From Brugia malayi (taxonomy: Eukaryota > Nematoda > Chromadorea > Rhabditida > Onchocercidae): DNA of 64,000 nucleotides. Positions within the stretch are counted from its first letter, which is position 1. Each line of letters opens with the position of its first letter. The position numbers and the translations under genes were made by a program. The notes under the pieces were generated by a model. That model was not told where the DNA came from and searched no databases. It worked only from the letters and a program-made list of their open reading frames with translations. The stretch lies in NCBI RefSeq assembly GCF_000002995.4, contig NW_025062479.1:14876721-14940720 (forward strand). Direction: 5' to 3'. Below are positions 1-14,649 of the stretch, in pieces.

Positions 1-317
1 AATCATACTGTTCAAATAATGCAATAACTTACTGTTTGAACAAAAATTTAGATAATTTTTTTTTTTTTTTTCTGAACATATTCAATATCTTTTTAACAAA
101 AAAAGAAAAATGTAGCTTTCACTTTCATAATTATTTCATTGACAAGTAATATTCATAAAAATATTTTACTATTTCAACTTTCCTATTTTTTATTTTATTT
201 TATTTTATTTTTTTGATTGCCATTTTTTTTTAGCAATGATTGATGTTATCTTTTAATTTTTTACTATTTTCTTTTTTGAATTAAAAAAAAAAAGAAAAAT
301 TTATAAATGAAACATAC

Positions 318-1864
318 ATTTTAACAATGAATGGATGTGTAAGTGAAGCCAAGATTTTTTTCTCGGAAAAAACGTGATTTATTTGTCGTGTTAAGATCAC
401 TTTACTTATTGACATTTTTTTAAGCGCGTAATAAAATTTCTTCGTGATACGATCACGTGCCAAATATACTCGGCCAAATGATCCGATTCCTTTAAGTAGT
501 ATTTTCATCATTTTCATCTTTTTTTCTTTATTGTAATTATTTATTGACAATAAAACTTGGAAAAAAAATGGGATTTTGCAAATTTCAAAAATTTGCAGTA
601 TTTATTAAAATTAAATTATTATGCATGCATGTATAACAAATTATTATTTTAATTAATTCTTTATTGTCCATTTTGCTATTTTTTGCACACAAAATTTCAG
701 AATGCAGGAAAAATGAAAGCAGGTTTGCATGTAATTTCAATTTTAAATTTAAGTTAAATTGCAAATATTTTGAAAAACAATGAAGCATAAAATTTTTTTG
801 TTTCCTTTTCTTTTTTTGTTTAAATATTATTAAAATGAATGAAATTAGTTTTTCTTTTTCTTTCAATTTTTTTTTGTTTTTGTTTTTGAACTCAAGCGTC
901 ATTCCAAAAAAAAAAAAGGAAAGATTGAGAAATGAAACATAGAAAAGAAATAACAAAGCTTTCCTAATGTTTAATTCAAATTCACATCCAAGCGCAAAAA
1001 TATAAAGAAAAACTGGAAAAACATTCTTCAATAAAATGACAAAATGCTTTTGTCCTTTTTTTGCTTTTTGAGATTTTAAACTTATTTATAAAAATTGGAA
1101 GGAAACGAAAAAATTTGAAATATCCTTACATACATTAGGCAACTATTTTGTTGTATTCAACTATGAAATGTATCCTTAAATAATTCAATTTTGAAGTAAA
1201 TCTTTAAATAATTTAATTGTAAAATAAATCCTTAAATCATTTGCTAAACGATTATTTTCAACCAGTTAGCAATACAAAATTTTCATTTTTTTAAAACTTA
1301 AATTTGTTATTTGCCTAAAATAAAATAAAAATTGTAAATGATTATTTGAAGCTAGAAAAGGCACACAAAAAAATGAACGTAATTTAAAATTTTTTGACAC
1401 ATATTTAGAAATTTACTAATTCGATTAATGTTTTATTTTTGAATATTATTTTGTAAATATTTATTCCTAGAATTACTTAATAAATATTTAATTAAAGTAT
1501 AGGAGTATATGATTAGTTGCTTAATAACAGATAAATCAAAAAATTCGAATTTTTTTGCATAAATTATTATCGTGAACAACATTTATTCAAAACAGTTTGT
1601 TTATTTTAATTCAAGTTTTTAGGTTTATTGGAGCAGAACATTCACTTTGAGCAAATTGTCTAGTATTTTAATACAAAGAAGCAAAAAATTAAGAAAATTA
1701 TCTCAATTTTATATCAAAAAAGAATTTTATAATTATTATTTTTGAACATATAAAACTTTACCAATGGTTTGCATTCGTTCTACAGCATCGATATTAACCG
1801 ATATTGCCCTATCAGCATTATCCGATTCGATTTTATCCTCCGCTATATTCCTGTTATCATCCAT
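318..1864 (-). CDS. PKA-C/PRKX-like AGC serine/threonine kinase, N-terminal exons only (partial)
   Basis: Two exons are visible on the minus strand: 1864-1762 (ATG start, 34 codons) and 489-318. They join in phase across a 1.27-kb intron. The join makes the glycine-rich loop MQTIGIGSFGRVYLARD, followed by the ATP-binding lysine in YYALKK, the helix-C glutamate in FSEKKIL, and THPFIVKM. This is the small lobe of an AGC kinase; MSISKV and HPFIVKM look more like the PRKX branch than classical PKA-C (family knowledge). The product would phosphorylate Ser/Thr substrates in the cytosol. A TACAG lies just before the ATG and could be a trans-splice acceptor. The catalytic loop and the rest of the large lobe are missing because the gene runs off the left edge; I saw no further exon in 1-317. 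The donor at 317 (GTATGT) is my choice. Kinase identity is sure; subfamily is moderate. Confidence 0.82.
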
Positions 1865-4800
1865 TTCTGTAGTTTATAATAGATTAAAATAGAATCAATC
1901 TATTTCAAATTTTACTAACACTAAATGGAAAAATAATTATTAATAATTCATAAAATAGACGAAAACAGAAGAGTAAAAAAATAAATTAAGAACTTAAAAT
2001 TTGTTAGGATTGTTAATTATACCTATGAATGAGGTGCTAACAGGATGATAGTAAATTCATAAACAAATTTTAACTTTTAAATGTCTATTTTTTTCTTTTA
2101 AATAATTTTATTCATTTCTGCATGTTGTAATTAACAGTTGTTTCAAATAGCTGTAAAGTATATTAATGATATTTAGTGATAATTAAATTGTCACTAAAAC
2201 TGTTAAAATTTTTCAGTTGAAATTTATAATAAATCTTTTTAAAAATTAAATCTGTTAATAAAAACATCAACGAAATAACAATATAAAAAAATTAATTCTA
2301 AAATCTTAGATGGACAATATTTTTTTCCTTCAATTAAGTAATTAATAAAATCTATTTTAATTTCTTTCTTTTATCTTTCTTCCATTTCTCTAAAATTTTA
2401 CGATTTCTCAGCTAATTAACTTGAAAAAAAACCTTGTAACATAATTCTTGATGCTTATTTTGCAATTAAATTTTTGGATTTAAGATGGTTAGAAACTAAA
2501 TTTGTCTTTTTTCCTAAAACTATAAATTGTAGTAAATAAAATATAAGTGAATGGTAATTCTAGTGCACAGATTTGTCAAGAATTACTTTATCAATACACT
2601 TATCGATAACTTATCATAAAGTAATTTTACTAATAGATCAAAATAAGATAACATAACATTGCACAATACTAGCACTAATTAGAGAAAAATTAATTTAAAA
2701 AAAAATCATTGCTTAAACTAACAATGTAAAATGTAATTTGATTACTTCATTACTTAATTTAAAATATTGCCTCATAGAAATGATATAACTAATGTATATT
2801 CATTGCTATCATAATAAAATAGTACTTAAAATTTTAAACAACATTGAAACACAAAATTTAAGCAACCATAATTAAATAAACAAGAACCAAAAAAAAAAAA
2901 AATACTACGAATTGCACTTAAATTTTGAAATGAAATTAAAATTTGAAATATTATTTTATGCAATCTTATAAATAATAATAATAATGAAACAACGGGAAAT
3001 ACTTTAGTAGAAAAGAATAAGAGAAGAAGTTATCCTTGTTGATGCTTCTATCTCTTATCAATCATCATTTTAAAACTAAGCAGGAAAACAGATCAATTAC
3101 TATTGCATCAGGAAATGTTAATACTGTTAGCTAATATTGTTATTATTAAGTAAAATACAAATTTATAATAATCTACATTCAAAAATTTACATAAGTAATA
3201 ATCTAAATTTACATCAGTGCATTCTCCACATTTCAGTTTCATGATTGTTCAAAAATAAGTAAACATATGATATTATAAAAAAAAAATAATAATAGTAATA
3301 AGTGAAGTGAAATTAACAAATCAAATTTTTTTCTAAATTATTTGTTGAATATTTGAAAAATATATAAAGTGAGAGAATTTTCCTTTTTCAATAATTACAG
3401 TTTTTAATTATGTTATATTTAAAGTATAGTGGAAAGAGGTGTAATTAGAAAGAAAAAGTTAAAACTGAAAGAAATTTTTTCATTAATTTTATTTTTCTTA
3501 GTTTTTTTTTTTGATTTTGTTAAAGTTTTTCTTTGTTTTTCGCTTTAATTTTTCATAAGAATATGATTAATTGTTTTGTTTTGAATTATTTTAACGAATG
3601 GAAAGTACAGTAAATTTTGCCATTATTTCACATTTTAATAGTATTACATAAAAATAATATTCACTACGTGCTCTTTCCTTTTTTTCTCGATTTCCGGATA
3701 TTAATAAATGAGGGATCACGTACGTTATCTAACGTAATAATATTGTTAATAGTTAAATTAGATTTAATTTTTATATATAATGGAAAGTTTGTCACAATAC
3801 ACAAATAAAGTCATAAATGAAGTAAAAACTTAAAAAGGAGTCTTTCAAAAAAAATTTTTTTTGTTTGCTAAATGTAAAATAATTTATTTTTTAAATTTGT
3901 AAATTTGAAATTCTTCATTTCATATCTCTTATTATTTACCTCTTATCTTTAAGTGTCATATAGCACTGCTATAATTAGAAAAAGAATTACATCAAAAGTT
4001 TTCCATCGCATCAATGGAAAAAAAATTATCAAATGAAGCTACTAAAGATGTCAATGAAATAGATAGCAAATTTCATCACTAAAGTGAATTGCCTATCATA
4101 CGTTTAAATTTATATACACGAACAATTAATTTATTTCAATTTTTTTTTATTTTTTATTTTTTGAAATTATTTAAGAAAAAATTTATTAAATAATCAAAAA
4201 AAAAAAAAAATCGATTAATATAGATGTATTCGTATTTGTGGATTAATTCAAATTTTTCAACAATATTTCATATTTCTTCAAAAAAGAATTGAAATTTGAA
4301 AAACATCAAGGAAAAAAAGTCATTTTCTTTGAAACATAACTTTAAAGAAAACTGGAACTTGAGAAATAAAAAAACTTAAAAGTTTGATTTAGAAGAAGGA
4401 CGAAAATGTAAACAGATGATATTTTAACTCATTTTAAAATATTTCAATATATTTTAAATCTTTTTTTAGTTGAAATTTGACAGATTGTTCAAATTTATAA
4501 CATTTATAATTGCATTTTCATTTCTATCTAAGCAAAAAATGATTATAAAGTTTGTTGGATGAAATTTGTTCAAAATTTCGATGAAATTAATCCATTTAAG
4601 TAATTACAGCGTAAGTAATTTTGCTAGAAAAATGGTTGAACAAAATGCATTCGTTAAGCAAATGCTATAAAACTAGTTGCAATCATAGCATTTTAATTTC
4701 TTCAATATTATTAATATATCATTTAAAAAAATTTTTTTGATATTATACTTTAACATTTAATTACAGTTTTGTAAGTTGACATTTTAATTTGTCTGCTTGC

Positions 4801-5804
4801 AATCAATTTAATAAATGATAAAATGTTATTGCTTTTACATTTCTTTTTTTGTAGCTGAAAGTTTTGCAAAATCATTTAATTTCATCAATAAATTTTGTAA
4901 GTAAGTATTTTCTAGTTTGTGACAATATTTACTTATTTTTTATTTATGATATATACATAATGAATAAGTTTCAAGCTATTATCATAATGCGTAATTTATT
5001 TTCAAGTAATCAATCAAATCTACATTTTGCATACGTTACAATATTTCAATTTATTTTACAAAAAAAAAAAAAAAAATGCTTAGCATGCGAAAATAAAAAT
5101 TTTATTTCTTTTAGTTCAGGTATTTGGCTAAATTTATGCATTGGCTTATAAATAACACTATTATCACTTCTGATAACATCATATCACGTTCACCTTTTCA
5201 TTTTCTCCCTTTTTTTCGTTTTTTCCAATAAAATATTGTTATTTTTAATTAACGAATAAAAAAATATATTCCTAATATCATGTGTGATATTTTTATTTTA
5301 GTTCTACGACTCATACAACGAATTCAAATAAAATTTTATTGTTGTAACAAAAAGTGATATTAATAAATCAAAGTGATAAGAATTAAAATGGCTACAATAT
5401 CATAAAGAATCAGTCAACATGTAAAAATAAATGTAAACAAGAGATTTTATCAATAAATGAAATGTTTCAGTAAAGCTCGAAGAAGAAATCTAATGCAATA
5501 GTAACCTCTGAACTTTGCAGAAAGTTATAAGTACGATTGAAACTTTACATTTGATAATAACACCAAAACAAACTAAAAAAAATACTTAATGCAAAATGGA
5601 TGTTATAGAAAACTAATAATTTATTAAAAGTGAGAAGAATGAAGTAAAAATAATTAATGATAATAGGAATTGCTATAATTTGATACAATTATAATTAAAA
5701 TTATTTGAAGTGAAAATGAAAACAAAGCATATTCTTGTCATTATTTTTTTTTTCAGCTTTCTGTTTTTTCAGCATTAAGTTGATATTTAAAATGATTAGA
5801 GAAT

Positions 5805-5831
5805 GAGAGAGAGAGAGAGAGAGAGAGAGAG
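5805..5831. repeat. (GA)n microsatellite
   Basis: About 13 uninterrupted GA units in intergenic sequence. Confidence 0.95.
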
Positions 5832-6874
5832 GGAAGGAGATTTTGGAAAAAGAAATAAGAAATAAAATCAAATAGATCTTATGACGAAATGAATAATCTT
5901 CAATTTATTGAATGGATACATATTTTTTTGCAACAAAAAAATCCAAAAACGAATAAATTCATTTTTGTTAAATCAATTTATAAGTACATATATTTTCATT
6001 AAAAAAAAAAAAAAAAAAATTCAAGTACTGTACACTCCCTACTTCTTGTTTTTTCTCCTTTCATTAAAATTCACGTGAATTTCACTTTTCACTTTTTTAC
6101 CTTTCTTTTTGTTCTATATAGCAGATAATTTTAAAAAAAATGAATAGTAAAAAAAGAGAAATAGGGCAAGTTAATTAAAAAATGATTAAAAATCTAAAGC
6201 AATTAGTAAGCAAACAATAGTATTTTAATTAAATGACTAATGGTTGAAAGAATTAACAAGGGGATAACAGTGTTTTATTTGTTGAAGAAAGTAGGTATTA
6301 AAAAATAAACAAATTGACAATAATAATTTATTAATTAAGTAAATGAATAGTTGCTGAAGCAAATTAATGATTAAGCAATAGTATTTTAATTAGTTAAATA
6401 AACAAGTGTTAAAAGAATTAAACAAATATTAGCTTCACAGTTAACTAAATAAGTAATTGAAATAAATTGAAAAATTATGGTATTTAAATAAGAAATATTT
6501 AAGAAAGAATAAGAAAATAATTAATATAAAACAAAATAAAAAGAATGTATATAAGTGAAAGTAAATTTTAAAACAATTTTTATTTTGTTTTTGTATATAT
6601 TTTTTTCTTCAACAATTAGAAAATACTTTGATTTCATTTATTCATTTATATTTTACAGTTCATGATCATGAAGTTAATTATTAATCACTGAATTTGTTAT
6701 AATTTTTCTTGCCGAACGGAATATTTACAATTAAGAATATTCCATATCTGTAAGAAAGTAATTGTTAATAAATTGTTACCATTGCTCTACCAAAATTTTT
6801 TTATTGTATTAATATTTCAATATTTTTACAAATGAAGAAATTATTTAATTATTTTCCTATTAAATCATTATTAA

Positions 6875-7017
6875 GCAATAATCCACCTGTTACGAACTGC
6901 GCTGATATTATGTGATAATTGCGCTAAAGATGATTGCTAGAATTAGGCTAAGGTAAATAGCATTTCAAAATTTGTGCGTCATTTTTGTGATAACCCCATT
7001 ATGGTGAAATTTTTATT
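6875..7017. repeat. Candidate dispersed repeat, copy A
   Basis: Shares two separated motifs, in the same order, with 15070-15278. One is a segment around CTGCGCTGAT. The other is a longer one reading TAAATAGCATTTCAAAATTT then TGTG. The copies differ in spacing and by substitutions. Seen by eye only; an alignment is required to confirm. Confidence 0.35.
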
Positions 7018-7855
7018 GGATTCTTATAATGGAAATATATTTTAATCACATTTAAATTTAACAATTTCATTGTATCGAATAAGATTTTTATAATTCTATT
7101 TGCAAAAATTATCACTCAATATGGCTAAAAATTTCTTAAAGTTTAAAATTTCAAGTTCATTAATTAATATTTAATTCATTTTCACTTCGTATTTTGTACA
7201 TTTCCAATATTCTAACTAAATCATTTAGTTAAAAAAGCCAATTTAGTTCAATTTTTCATGATTATTATTAAATTTTGCTATATTTAACTGTGAATTTCCG
7301 CCTGTCATGTAAATTTCAAGTCCTTCCTAGAAATTTTTCAAACTTTTGAAATTTTGTAAAAAAGAGGCATCATTAACTGAAATATGTGGTATTGCTTACT
7401 TCATCAAATATTAACATGAAGGAAATTAAATTCCGACATTTGAGATTTCAGTTCTATTTACTTATGATCACAAGTATATTAGTATTATTTGATGTTTGTG
7501 CTTATACTTTTACATTCAGCAAAATTTTTTTTTTTTTTTCAAATACTTATAATATGCATAAGCTAAATTATATGATTTTATATATAATATCTCTTAAAAT
7601 TTGATTAACATTATTAAAATCTGAATTATCTTTTTTTTTTTTTTTGAAAAAACAAAAAAACAAAACACAAAATAAAAGCATTTATACAATCATAACATAA
7701 TACGAAGTTAAATAGAAAAAGACTTAATTGTAAGATAGCAATTTTGAATACAAATTCAAAAATATCTTATTAATATCATAATTAAGTTTAAAATATCATA
7801 CAACAAAAAATTTCAAGAAAGTGTGATAAAAAAATGTATGTGAAAAAAAGTTGTA

Positions 7856-10800
7856 TCATCTATTGACAACGATATTATTGTAGGGTTTGGCTCGAGGACT
7901 GTGACATCGTGTCACAACCACACAAATGACACTGATCCAAATTACTAAAGCAATCATACCAACGAGTAGCCATAATGCCCACCATGCACGTCGATAAGCT
8001 GCTAACTATAATTTACCCTTACTTTTTTCATTATTAATTTAAAAATCTTTCAGTATTTAATTAAAAGTATCACTAATATTTCAATAACTAATCAATGAAT
8101 ATTATTTGATATTACCAAAATATCCAAAATTATTACAAGTTCCTTCATTTTAATGCATTAATACGCAATTAACATAACATTTTCAAAATATTCAAAGTAA
8201 GTAATGCATTATATTTAGCTTATAAACTTTTGGCATAATTTTACTGAATTTAGTTAAAGCCTGTAATTACTTAATCAAATTAAAACCTGTAATCGTTCAT
8301 CAGCAGTTAATTCTTCGCTTAATGTTTGCACAGGTTTTTCACGCAATGATAATTTTTCTAAAAGTGCTGTTTCTTTATTCCAAAAATTTGTCACCGGCCA
8401 ATGTAAACTACCAATTGCTTTCCTACAAATAATTTAATTCATTATGATTAAAATTTTTCTTATTGGAAGTTAAAAATTTTAAAAACAGAAATAACAAAGT
8501 TATACCAACAACTTAACTTTCTATAATTATGGTATTTTTAAAATAGCTAAATATCATTGCAAAAATTAAGTAAAAATTTTGAATTAGAAGTGAAACAGCC
8601 ATAAATATAATGAAAAGAAGGGAAAATTTTAAAATAATTAAAAAAATTTTAAACCTCGGCGGTAAATCTAAAATTGCATATTGCGCGGACTCATTTGTAA
8701 ACGGTGTCCATTTGAAACCATTCCAATTAGTTGGTGTCGGTTCCCTGTAACCGTTTCCGATAATTAATTGGAAAAACGAGAAAGACAGGAATAGAAGTGG
8801 AAAGCAGAAGAAGGATACAATTTAATTTAGTAATTCTTAATTCATAAATAACAAAAGATTCTCTTAAAAAAAAAAAAAAATTTCCTTCTGTTCTTTACTT
8901 TTTCAGATAACTAAATTTGAATTAGGATATCTAATTAAAAAAAAAAAAATCATTCGAATTAGTTTTTTTTTTCGACATAAATTGAGGATTTTAATTAGAA
9001 TGAATGAAACATTGTTTTACATATTAAAACATTAATTGTATTTTAAATCTAACCCGTATTTGGCAAAATTTGTAATCATTGTTGCAAGCATTTTAGCCAT
9101 TTGTTGATCTCTTTTACCGAATGGTTCAATATACAAATTATTACTGTAACCATTTGTAAATATGTAAGCATGATCTAGGCCATGAAATGCTCTTGGCCGA
9201 CCATTCCCTATAAAAATATGCTATCAAATTAAGTCTCAGTGAAATTCTAAATCTTATTTATTCTGAATTATTTTATTGTAAGTGAATGAATGAAATAGAA
9301 TTTAAGATCCAATTTGCCATTTTTATTAAACCAAAAAATTGAGTATCAAATGCTTTGATCCTTGCTTGATTGCTTCATTAATAATCCAAATTCCAATTTC
9401 TTTATGAAATTGTTAATTTACTTTTATTCTATTTATTATTTCAACGGTATGATCAAATGTATAATCTTTGAATAATTTATTTTAATAACTATTCTGAATT
9501 ATTTGCTTGGGAAGTAGCAATATTGGATAACTTCTGTTGTGAGGGAGAAGCTTGCATGCCTTTGTGAGTTAAGGGCCATATCGAGATATCATATGCCTTC
9601 GGCAAGCCAGACAGGCCTTAATTGTTAGAATGGCACATTAGCTTTGGGGTAATCATTTTAGGAGGACAATCACAATTTCAAATCCGGGCAGGTTAAGTGT
9701 AAAGGATAGATACCCTAGTGATGCCTAATACAGGATGCCAAATAAATCACTACCTTATAGATGCAAACTGAACTTCACTTTCAGGCCGAGCCATGAAAAA
9801 GCTAAAAACTAACGATCTTAAAATTACTGCAACCTCTAAGTAAAAAATAGTGTCCAGGTTAACTACCTACCCTAAGCAGACTTGCAGAGTGTTCCATAGA
9901 TTCCCTCTTGCAGTCATCAAAAATTGCATCCAACAGTCCTCTGCAGAGTGCTTAGGACTCTCACCAAAAAAACCAATGAAAACAATCCACTGAAGGGAAA
10001 CAACTTTTCGTCTTGCAAATAGCAAACTTTAACAGAAATGATTTTAGGACATCGAGAACAGATGGCGGACTAATCTAGTACAAAAGATTCAATTTTAGAT
10101 CCCGGCGACTACACAGCACTCTGAAAGTTTTGGAAGCAGTTTATAGACGAACATATCAGGGTGACAGTTCTCTTCTCAGCTCTCATAGCAGTTCCTTCCT
10201 CATCGATAAACACTCCATTCTCAGTCGATGTTTTGATCTTCAATGTCCACCGTTCAGTTAACGATTCAATAATTCGCAAATTACTCAGCAATCAGTGAGA
10301 ACTAAACTGGACATAGGCCCAACTTTTTTTTCAAGACCATAAGCAGATGCATCTGGAAGCACGGAGGCCAAGTATTTCACGCTTAATTCCACGAGTGAAC
10401 CTTCCACTGAATCTCCGAGATGCAATTATTATCGTATATTTTCCCATTCTTCTTATCTGTATAAGAAGAATGGGAAAAAATCCAACTACTGAAACTATCG
10501 AGGTATTACTTCATTTTGTATACCTGGTGAAATTCCTTCATGAATACCTCTAAGTGAACCATTACCCACTATCGCAGAAGCATTAATGATACCATCTACA
10601 ACTCCTCAAACTCTTCCTTCCATCAGCGCTGCTTTCATACCATCCTAAACGCCGACCACGTCACGTCCCCGAACAAACAGAGTTCAATACTGGTACTGAG
10701 GTCTAATTAGGACTGAATTCGTCACGTCTTCAAGATGCTTTCCTGAATTTATAGCGAAAAAGAACTATCCAAAGAACTTGGTTTCAACCACCACTGTAAA

Positions 10801-13800
10801 CCTCAAATCAAATAAAACATAATGTCTATGACATTGTCACCATTTTGAGAACGAATGTAGGAACTATTTCATAAAAAAAAGACAACGCATTAAGAATCGC
10901 ACGCCATCAATGCCGCTGTGACGTGACCTTCCGCTATGTCATCTGCAATAGGACTGATTTGCTATATCACATTGATTTCCACACAGTTACCAAAGCATTT
11001 GTAGTATGAGTAAATCTCTTCAGAATTCTTCGTTCGAGAAGCTAAGCCATAGGTAGAATTTCATTCCTTAATCTAACCTAATAAAAATTAACCGATCATT
11101 CTGGCTAAGCATAATAAATCACCAATTTATAATTAAATTATTTCAATGCAACTTTCTGATGTGCAAATTTTTACACTGATTCGAATATATTTTAGGAAAA
11201 AATTTTTAAAAATTCAAAACATTCCAATTCATAATTGAATATGAGCAGAATCCAGTTCATCAGATTCTTAGCACTAAATTTCCGCGATATCTCAGATTAT
11301 TCATATATCGTGCATATAACAATGCAGGAATTTCCAAATGTAAAACCTTGCTTAATCAGTTTTTTTTTTTTTTTTTTCTTTTTGAATAAATTTCTCTATT
11401 GAAAACATTTTTGTTGCTATTTCTGAAAGTAACTGAATAAGATGCTCAAAGAAATAGCAGTTGAAATATTTCCAATAGGTTAAAAACAAACAAAATAATC
11501 GGAAACAAACGTCGTATTTGAAGTTCCTTTCGTTTTACTTTAACTGTTTCATGGCCAAAAATAGTATATTTCTTTTGATCTTCCTCATAAATTGGTGATT
11601 TTGGGAAATAACTAAATGAATATGCATAAACAGGTATGCCATTCTCCACATAACTGTCAATTTCACGTTGTGCAGGTGCCACGAATTCGATATCCGCTTC
11701 TAACTATATAAAAAATTCTATTTTTATTTCATTAATTTGGTGCAATATTGTACATTAATTTTGTAAATTTATGTTTATTAAAAATGTTTATTTTTTGTGT
11801 AAAAATATTGAAAAAAGTTATCAAATATTTTTAATTTTTAACAGAATTTTTTGCAAATTCCAATTTTATTCCTGAAGAAAAACGAGAAATAGCAATAAGA
11901 ATAAATTTAAAAAAATCATACATCTTGTAATCCATAAACAACACGCATTAAGGTACGATTCTTTTCTGGCGTATCAATATATCTAAAACGAACTGACTAT
12001 TAAAGAAGAAAAGAGAACAATTAAATTCAAAATTATATCAGTTTTTTTCTTCTTGTGTAAGCTCTGTATAAAAAATTTAATTCTTAAATCTAAACAACAA
12101 ATATGCTAATTCAAAGAGTACTAGCGCATATATATCATATGTGATGAAAAGTTAGGCCATTTAATGCTTTTAATTAATTGAAACATAGCTATTATCATTA
12201 ATCACAACATGAATACGTATTAAAAAAATAATTTGGATTTAAATAAAGTAACAATAAGCTTTAAATACCTTAGGAAGCTAGCATTTGCTATAAGTTCCAA
12301 TGTTGAATTGTGAAGTTTTTTTGCACAACTAGTATGATAGTGTTCATTGATAATTTTACGAATGTTACTATTACAATCCTTAATTGAAACATCTTTAAAT
12401 TCATTCAAACCATAATCTTGAGCTGAAAAATAATTTCATCGAAAATATTTTAGTGTAAATTATAAAATTAAATCAAAATTTTATAAGAAAAAAAAAGATG
12501 AATTTCATAGATTTCAAATCAACAAAATTAAATCAAAATTTTATAAGATTCCATATATTTTTCTCTTTTGTACTTTATGATATATCTAATATTATTATAT
12601 TCTACGTGTATCTCTATGTATCCTATAATTTCACATATATTATTCAACACGTATTCACCACGTAACACATCACGTAATTGTATTGTTTCACATCATGTAA
12701 TCATGACATGCATGTAACCTATCAATTACACACGTATTTCAAAAAATATTTCATGCATATTTTATCATATTCTTATTTACTTAATTAAAAGAGAGAGACA
12801 AAAAAAAAAAAAAAAAAACCATTTTGATTTTAGAAATTCATACCTCTCTTATGGGCCCATTCATGTTGTGCGACACCAATTATAATTGGAACTCGTGCAT
12901 TCTTGCTAATTAATTCAGCACCAGATTGTGGTATCAATTCATCATCCACAACCATTTTCGATACTCCTAGCTTTATATCATATTAAAATGATAGTAGAAT
13001 AAAATACATATCTTTACCTTGTTTTAATTAATTATGAATTTAATAATAATTTATCATTTCATACAGATTTGTAGGAAATACCTCAGTAGCAATTGCATAA
13101 CGGAATGAAAATGATGAAAGATTGAGTTCATTTCTAAAACATTCAACCAATTCCATACCACTCATTTCTGCGCTATTCTAAAGATATTAATTTAGAGAAA
13201 TTGCAAGAAAAAACATTGTTTCATAAAATTAAAAACATATATATTTATTGCATAAAAATTATCAAAAATTAAAAAAAAAAAAAGATAAACAAGAAAAGAA
13301 TTTGATTAAATTGCTTTGTGTTATTTTATTCGTCTTTTTTTATTTTTTTAATTAGAATCAAGCAGATAAATTAATTAATAATAATCATTTTATACTAACT
13401 AATATTTTTTTTAAAAAAACAGAAGAATTTTAATGCATATTATTTATTACTTATTACATATTGATAAATCATTCCTTCAAAAACTTCATTTAATTTAATT
13501 AAATTAACTTACAATTAAACATTCCGGTATTTTTTCTTGCATATTACATTCTTTACTGAGAGTTGGCAATCCGGAAGCTTTTAATAATGGTTCTATTGTT
13601 TGTTTATCCAGTTCTTTCTCACATCCAATATATGCCGCAATATTGTTTACACTCCATGCCGGTTGTCCAAAACGATGAATAGCCCAACCAGCTGTTGAGG
13701 AACCGGATAACATGATAGCTCGATGCAATAAATCTGAAAATGAGAACCGGATAATATATTTATGAAGATTGTAAATACCATTTATTATTTGATAGTGAAA

Positions 13801-14598
13801 AAATAATCTAATAATTGAAGTAACATCACTAAATGATAATTTGCCAATAATTATATGAAAATTCAAGATGAAGAAGAACTTTGACTGAAGAAAAAAAAAA
13901 GTCCAACTCGAATCTTTTTTAATTATATAATTAAAAATTAATATACTAATACATAATAATTTTATAAGTTTGATAATTTACAGCTATCATAATTTGCTAA
14001 ATTTCTTAAAAAGAATCACATCTCATAAGTTGTTAATTTATTTTGACAGTAAATACTATCAATAATTATGATGCTATCATCCACTATCACTTCTATTATC
14101 ATATTACTTGATCATTCCGATGAAAATAGATTAATTCATCATTTTATAATTTTTTTTTTCATATGAAATGTTTCACTTTCAATTAAAAAAAAATTTCACA
14201 ATATCCTATCAAAAAATTGTCTTATACATATCAGTTGATAAGTATGATAACATTATTTTACTTTTTGTTCTGGGTGATACTGCAAGAACGGAAACAGCAG
14301 CTGCGCCAGCACTTTCACCCATAATTGTAACCTTTGATGGATCACCATTTAGTTGTTTAACATTTGTTTGAATCCATTCCAATGCCATTACCAAATCCCA
14401 AATGCCAAAATTACCTTCCACGTGTTCGTTGTTCTTATAATTCAAAAATCCTACAACAAAAAAATAATTATAATATTTATAAATTTTTAATAAATAAAAA
14501 ATTTTTATAATTTTACCTTAATGTATTATAATTTTATTAATTAAGTCTTTACTTCTACTTTTTAAATTAATTAGATCGTTGTTAATTAATAGTCTTTT

Positions 14599-14649
<51 letters not shown>

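Larger units (their letters stand above)
1865..7855. other. Intergenic AT-rich region, no gene seen
   Basis: This stretch separates the kinase start from the esterase stop. It is dominated by A/T runs. The open frames in it (for example 3617-3808, 4864-5151 and 7386-7604, plus strand) are Ile/Phe/Leu/Lys-rich translations of AT sequence with no domain and no splice partners. A (GA)n microsatellite lies at 5805-5831, and a possible dispersed-repeat copy at about 6875-7017. Confidence 0.7.

Noticed and set aside
1..317. Search for the third exon of the kinase
   Set aside because: No stretch encodes the expected small-lobe/hinge sequence; the remaining exons must lie outside the window.
585..1031. 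148-aa minus-strand ORF
   Set aside because: It lies in the first kinase intron and consists of Phe/Leu/Lys/Asn-rich translation of A/T runs.
10109..10291. 60-aa minus-strand ORF in the esterase intron island, considered as a retroelement fragment
   Set aside because: Its sequence did not match a recognisable protease, reverse transcriptase or integrase motif, so I report only the island, not a gene.
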